Below, one piece after another: positions 58,440-64,000 of a stretch of 64,000 bases of DNA. Source of the stretch: Berberis thunbergii. Taxonomy: Eukaryota > Streptophyta > Magnoliopsida > Ranunculales > Berberidaceae. The translations under genes and the position numbers were made by a program. A model generated the notes under the pieces. It did no database searches and was not told the DNA's origin. It was given only the letters and a program-made list of their open reading frames with translations. The stretch is taken from positions 112,088 to 176,087 of the forward strand of contig QNQO01008279.1 of the NCBI GenBank assembly GCA_003290165.1. Reading direction: 5' to 3'. How positions within the stretch are numbered: the first letter of the stretch is position 1; each line of letters begins with the position of its first letter.

Positions 58440-58560
58440 GGGGTGTTGAAATATTAACTCATTCCCTCTAAAAGCTCTATACCATAAAACAATGAAGATT
58501 AATTTGTGTGGCTTTCTCTGATGATGAGGAGAATAACTATGTACGTTGATATTCATAGTG
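58440..58560 (-). repeat. LTR-PBS-like fragment
   Basis: On the minus strand ATTGTTTTATGGTAT-AGAGC followed by TTTTAGAGGGA, an LTR end next to an initiator-Met-tRNA-like primer site. The same flanking text (AATTTGTGTGG, TGATGAGGAG) recurs at 60800-60840. Confidence 0.45.
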
Positions 58561-58788
58561 GAATTGTATTATCTACATAATGAAGCGATATATACATCCC
58601 TAAGAGCATCTCCAATAGTCAATTAAACTCTTATTCCAAATTATCTTCTAAATTTTAGAAGTCAAAAAAATCCTCAATTGGTCTTCTATTATCTCTTCTA
58701 AACCCAATTTTTTAAAGCCCTTCATTCCCTTCTATGTCCCAGATAGAAGAGTAGGTAGAAGATGTTTCTAAATTGATGTGTATAAAAT

Positions 58789-59698
58789 AGGGATAGCAGT
58801 GGGGGCGGGATTTTCACGGATATCCGCCCCACTCGCCCCGTTTGGGGCTGGATTTGGTAAAAGGGTTCCTGGATCTTGGGGGGATACGGATTTTCAATCT
58901 ATATCCGTTTATTAATCGGGGCGGATACGAATTTGACCATATCCGCCCCATGGATATCCGTTTAACTGATAAAATTACAATAATTACCATCCACCTTTAT
59001 AAAGGGATTAAACCCTTCACTCTCATCTCAATTCTCCACTTAGTCTCACTCGAGTCAAGATTTGACTCTCACGATCTCCTTCTCACAGCGAAGCCAGCGA
59101 GGCGTCTCCTTCCTTCAGTCTTCTTCTCCTTGTCACAGCGAAGCCAGCTCTCCTTCAGTCCTTCTTCTCCTTCTCATGGACACTCCGACACTCGAAGGGC
59201 TCAGGCTCAGCTCAGCTCACAGCGAAGGGTCATCTCCATCCTGGTCACCTTCCTCTCCCTCCATTAGCGAAGGGTCAATCTCCATCCCGGCCGCCTCCCT
59301 CTCCCTCCATTAGCGAAGCCAACCGCCCCCCTCCTCTTTCCTCCTCCCCCGCCTTTCCCTGAAAGATCAAAGATCTGTGATTTGAGATCTTTGATCGATT
59401 TTTTATTTTTATTTTTTGTATGGTTTTTTGTTATAATTTTTGTATGGATTACCGGTGTTAATGAATGATCTATATTTTACATAGATAATCTGCTTTTAGG
59501 ATTGAACTTAGATATCTCTAACTGATTTACAAAAAAAAAATTAACGGAGATTTGTGTGGGGCGGATATTCGCCAATACGTGTGGGGCGGAGGTGGTTTTA
59601 AATAAATCTATAAACGGATTGGCGGGGCGGATTTGGGGATCCGTTATTCTTGACGAGACGAGATTAATTTGTTCAAATCCGCCCCGTTGTCATCCCTA
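58789..59698. mobile_element. Mutator-like MITE, copy 2
   Basis: The ends AGGGATAGCAGTGGGG and CCCCGTTGTCATCCCTA are inverted repeats and match those of copy 1 at 16688-17560. The flanks GTATAAAAT (58780-58788) and GCATAAAAA (59699-59707) match at 7 of 9 positions, again a 9-bp target duplication. GGGGCGGATA-type words are in both arms. The interior holds a CT-rich stretch with repeated CACAGCGAAG words, then a stretch close to copy 1 (TTTTTGTATGGATT). Confidence 0.78.
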
Positions 59699-61183
59699 GC
59701 ATAAAAAGCAAGTGACGCGTGACACTTTAAATAAAAAATTTGAATCCGCGGCCCTTATAGAGTTGTGCGCCCCTTAAAGAGTTGATATACTATTCATGGG
59801 TGAAAGATGGAATAAAATGTGCATCCCTCAAAGGGTCATGACTACTATTCATTATCATTAATTTGAGATGAAAAAAGGTAAGGGCCATTTTGTTGATTTT
59901 GAAATTTTACTTTATTCTTTCTAAATTTGGTAGTTTTTTTTTTCCTTCTTCTTTCTTCTTTGTGGGTTAGTAGGCAAATTAAATTTAGCAATCTTCCTAA
60001 ATGTGTCACTGTACAAAAAAAATATAATAATAATAATAAAAGTTAGAAGACCACCAAAAATGATATAAGAAAGCAATCATCTATATTATAAACAACGCGT
60101 CATTTTACTATTCATAAGAAATAGGGATAACAAAAGTGATAATGCTAAGTATAGATTTATCTAATGTCAAGTATATTATCACCTAACGGCTATGTATGCT
60201 CAGCCCTAGACAATTTATCATCTTCCAATACATCTTAATTCTTATACTCTTCTTCTATTTCCATTTTTCTTCATATGCATTGTCCACCCTTTAATATCTC
60301 ACATTGTTTTTTTTTTATATTCTTTTTCTATATTTTACTAAAGCTAATTTAGATTTATACATACACATAAATTCATACTTGACCTTTTTTTGTTTATTTG
60401 ACATTGAAAACAATTAAAAATTATTGACATATCATACAGACATGTGTATTAGGCAACTATGAAAAGGTAAAATACGTGTTTTTTGATAGTTGTGACATGT
60501 AAAATTTATTTATAAGAGTCAACTTTACTATATTAAAATTTATTTTTTTACTGTGAAATGAATGACTTTGTATTGTAACTTTTGTCACTGCTATTGATAT
60601 CTAAGGCAGGATGAGTGTGTTCATAGAGCACAGATAAATTCAGGTTGGCATGCCACAAGGTTAATCCAAAAATAAACGAAAATTCTAGGGAGCGGTTCCC
60701 TCGCTCCCTAGAAGGGCTAAAAAATAAAATTGCGTCAACAACACGTGGGACACACTAGTATTCCCTCTAAAAGGTATGATACCATAAAACAACTAATATT
60801 AATTTTCGTGTTTTCTTCTGATGAGGAATGTAACTATGTAGATTGATATTTATAGTGAAATTATATCATCTAACGAGGAAATTTTATAAGTTACAAAATA
60901 CTTTGGGAAACAAGTATAATATCTAAAATAAAACCCTCATACTAAGAAAGCAATATATATACCTACAAAATTACATGCATGGTTGTACGAGATATACACT
61001 GAATATCTTGATATGCTGAAGATGTATAAGATCCAGAGAAAACACTCTAAAGATATGGAGAATATGGAGGAGAATATATTGTAAAAGATCCGGAGATATG
61101 GAGAATCTTGAAACATCAGCTAGTTGATTAGATGATGGAAGATAACTAGGAGCAATAAACTTAGATTATCTTCTACGAACAAA

Positions 61184-61310
61184 ATGGTATCCGAGCATTG
61201 GTCATCGGAGGTTGTGGGTTCAAGTCTCGTCCAACGCAATTACTATGAGAATTTTCAGTATTTCTTCACATTTTGTATTGAGAAGTGTTGGAATATTAAT
61301 CCTATTTCAA
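61184..61310 (+). repeat. SINE-head / primer-site-like fragment
   Basis: ATGGTATCCGAGCATTGG is followed by a box-B-like GGGTTCAAGTCTC at about 61217-61229, then text shared with 57850-57900 (GAGAATTTT-AGTATTT, GTGTTG-AATATTAA). Confidence 0.45.
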
Positions 61311-61691
61311 TTATCCATGAGCCTAAATTCTTCATGTGTTATCAAATGTACATTAAAACCTCAAATACTCCCGGGACCCAAAAATTATTATCTTAGTAGG
61401 ATTATCTATATATCGATAAATGAATAATTTATTGATAAATTAATATTTCATGAATTTTTAGAAAGATTTTTTTGTTGAATAATTTAATAAATTAATATTT
61501 CATTAATGTTTAGAAAGATTTTTTTGTTTTCAAACCAAATATATGCATGTATCTTATGAAAAGCTATAGTTATAGATTCATATACTAATCAAATTTCTAA
61601 TGAACATTAAAAATAAAGATATAAGGGTTGTCAAGATTCATGTACATACATATTCCTAAAACTAGAAGATAAAGTGGTTTAGAATTTAATG

Positions 61692-61721
<30 letters not shown>
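61692..61721. repeat. (TA)n microsatellite
   Basis: About 15 uninterrupted TA units. Confidence 0.9.
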
Positions 61722-61724
<3 letters not shown>

Positions 61725-63329
61725 TAGAACATGATCTCTATATAAACAATCTACAAAAATAATCTATCATACCCAAAATTATGTAATCTTGTTCCTCTAT
61801 GGCGTCTCATTTGAAAGAAGTGAAAAGAATCTACATTAACTGATGAGATGAGGAAGGCATTATTCGAGTATACTACCAAAACATTTGCAACAATAGGTTC
61901 AAGAAAATTATCAGCTCCATCAGCCAATCAACAATATCAAACACGCTTAAAAGGTCAGCACTGCATTTGTTACATGAGGTTAAAAAAACAACAATGTTAA
62001 GAGGCACAAATCAGAAAAATATATCGAGTTAGATAAACATTATATGAGTGGTTTTTCCAATATCAAGAGAAGGTGAATATGATTGGAGATCCAGGCCAAA
62101 GCAAAAGAGTTATTTTGTTGAAAGATGTATGGTGAAGCAGCAACTACACAATTTAGCTTCTCAAGTAGTTGGCTTGAGCATTTTATGGTAAGACATGGAA
62201 TTAAGTCTTAGAAAAGGCAAAAAAATGGAATTAAGTCTTAGCAAACGTGGTGCCTGCATTGCAAAAAATCAAGGACGAGATTCAATTTAGTTTAGTTGCA
62301 AAGAAAAAACAAGCGATTGTAGAAGCATTTTTAAGGAAAAACGAAGTTTTTAGGTAAAAAGTTCATCAGATGCAGTATGAATTTGTATGTACTAATTTTT
62401 TTTTGTATTTAATAAGTTATTAATTTATATATTCGATTGGCCCTAAAAAAGTTACAAAAATATCATCATATGCATTAACAGAAAATAATAATTTTAATAC
62501 AAAGGCTCGAAATGAGACTGAAGTTAATTATTATCTTAGCGTGGTTATTACTTTATTGAAAATTCATTTATCAAATTTTTTTGTAGTACCGTGTGATTTA
62601 TGATGTAGTTGTACTATTGGTACCTCCACTGATGTATGTTGTAGTCTAACGCCTCTATTCTCGCTTCTGTTTGATATGTGGTTACATTCACCCTCGCTTC
62701 AGCTTGATCCTCGCTTTCACTTGATATGTGATTAGATTCGCCCTATACAAGTACAATCTTTTTAGAGAATTGATAATTTATCATACTTCAAGTCAACACC
62801 AACTCAAATGGAGTAACTCAAACAATATTTTAGATATGCAGCCGAGTCACATTCTCAAATGGAGTAACTAAAACAATGATTTAGATATGAGTTTGTATCA
62901 CATTCTAACGTATATCTCGAGAATAATTGTTTTGAGGAGAACCCACTCTGGTGTTGGTCCGCACAATTCCTAAAAAAAATTCAACTAAATTATAGCTAAG
63001 ATGAATATGAATTAGCATTACAACAAAATTGTAGGGAAGTCCACCTATATTCATGAAAAAACTGGTTTTAGAAACTGAAGCCCTTATTCTTTTGAATGAA
63101 CATCAATTTTGAAAATGAAAATAATGTCATTCCTTAATGTGGTCTACAATACAAAGACATGCTTCTGAAGGCATGGTACATTGACAAACTAAGGCTCTGT
63201 TAGGTACATGTAAAATAGTGCATTTTTTGCAAATTGATGTAGATGGATTAGTTTGCAAGCATTACTTTATGGACCCTTGGTAATACTAATAAATGGATAC
63301 AAATCAGACAAGTGATTGTGGGCGTTTGG

Positions 63330-63560
63330 TGATGGTGATTGCAAATGTGGGCAATGATAATGGTGATGGTTGTTAAAATGGCGGTAGTGGTGGTTGCGGC
63401 AATAGTAGTAGTGAAAGTGGTGGTAGTTGTGGTGATTATGCTATAGTCATAGTGGTGGTGGTGGTTATGTTATGATAGTTTTGGTGATAATAATGGTGGT
63501 GGTGGCGATGACAGTTATGGCGTTATTGGTGAAGTTAGCGGTGGTTGTGGTGAGTATGCT
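63330..63560. repeat. Imperfect GTG/GGT-rich minisatellite
   Basis: Degenerate TGGTGG/TGATGG/GTAGTG words over about 230 bp, purine-rich with regular TGG spacing. No stable frame, so probably not a Gly-rich protein. Confidence 0.75.
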
Positions 63561-63569
63561 AAAAAAAAC

Positions 63570-63890
63570 TCTAGAGTGACACGTAACACGATGAAATGAT
63601 TTTGTCGCTCAGATGAACCATTCATTATTGTCGCGCTTTGTAAAAAATGGCTAACTAGATAAAGCGACAAAACGTTTGTGGCATAAATTACACTAACGCG
63701 ACGAAACTTAACCCTTCATCACAGAAATATTGCGCGACAAAAGTGTTTTCGCATGAAACAAGCATTTTCGTTGCATATAAAATGACATTAACATTTTAAA
63801 TTGCCTGCTTTTAATGACCAACTTAAATATAATATGGCGACGAAACAATTCATCGCACAAAATTTGACTTGTTTATCTTCTTCACGAAGT
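63570..63890. repeat. Cluster of GCGACAAA / GTCGC words
   Basis: At least six GCGAC(G/A)AAA or inverse GTCGC words in about 300 bp (for example at about 63604, 63630, 63662, 63698, 63734 and 63837). This resembles the subterminal repeats of a CACTA or other large DNA transposon whose body lies outside the window. Confidence 0.5.
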
Positions 63891-64000
63891 AGAACAACCA
63901 AATTTTGCTTGGTTTTTCAATTATCTTCTCTCTCGATGGATCTCTCTTTCACTATACACTACAAATCTCCAACCTTAAGGCTCCATCCCTCCCACCTGCG

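Larger units (their letters stand above)
59708..63329. other. Intergenic with repeat fragments
   Basis: No gene. Contains a perfect 12-bp hairpin at 60683-60713 (TTCTAGGGAGCG, 7-nt loop, inverse), LTR-PBS-like fragments at 60766-60860 and 61184-61310, and a (TA)n microsatellite at 61692-61721. The rest is AT-rich. Confidence 0.4.

Noticed and set aside
63330..63560. Glycine-rich protein gene
   Set aside because: No frame stays open across the GTG-rich repeat.

Overview
The window is nuclear DNA of a dicot-type flowering plant, species not determined. Evidence: AT-rich sequence, GT-AG introns, a Dof zinc-finger gene, an SBP-box gene with a miR156 site, and decayed copies of most plant transposon classes (Ty1/copia, Ty3/gypsy chromovirus, RNase-H-bearing LINEs, SINE, hAT, Mutator-like and Tourist-like elements). 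There are no operons, CRISPR arrays or bacterial genes.

Only three host protein-coding genes can be supported, and they look functionally unrelated. (1) A Dof transcription factor on the minus strand (main exon 3893-4801, 302 aa). (2) An SPL3/4/5-type small SBP-box gene on the plus strand (exons 23746-24065 and 25154-25376, 180 aa) with a miR156 target site just after the stop codon. (3) A complete eight-exon mitochondrial basic amino acid carrier of the BAC1 type on the minus strand (35587-55794, 311 aa). All its introns are phase 0, and its second intron is about 12.4 kb long, swollen by nested transposons. A short open frame (55882-56085, +) lies divergent to the carrier promoter and is unproven.

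Layout: 1-1000, LINE remnant (-). 1526-1843, Tourist-like MITE. 3.4-5.2 kb, Dof gene. 5.2-8.7 kb, mostly featureless. 8.76-13.2 kb, broken copia element (-) that has kept only its 3' LTR. 13386-13498, a strong imperfect hairpin. 16.67-18.21 kb, hAT element with a Mutator-like MITE inside it. 20.8-21.24 kb, LTR/PBS relic. 22.35-22.97 kb, dimeric MITE. 23.7-25.6 kb, SPL gene. 25.9-29.5 kb, small hAT-type elements in otherwise empty sequence. 29.9-34.4 kb, LINE (+) with a hAT element in its 3' end. 35.6-55.8 kb, the carrier gene, whose introns hold a LINE piece, a three-level nest (element, then element, then gypsy chromovirus at 40844-46320), a second LINE piece, a SINE and a hAT element. 58.79-59.70 kb, second copy of the Mutator-like MITE. 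57.8-64 kb, LTR/SINE-like fragments, simple repeats and a cluster of short GCGACAAA-type repeats.

I found no convincing new biological system. The most useful leads are the hairpin at 13.4 kb, the size and nesting of the carrier introns, and several transposon insertions with readable target-site duplications.
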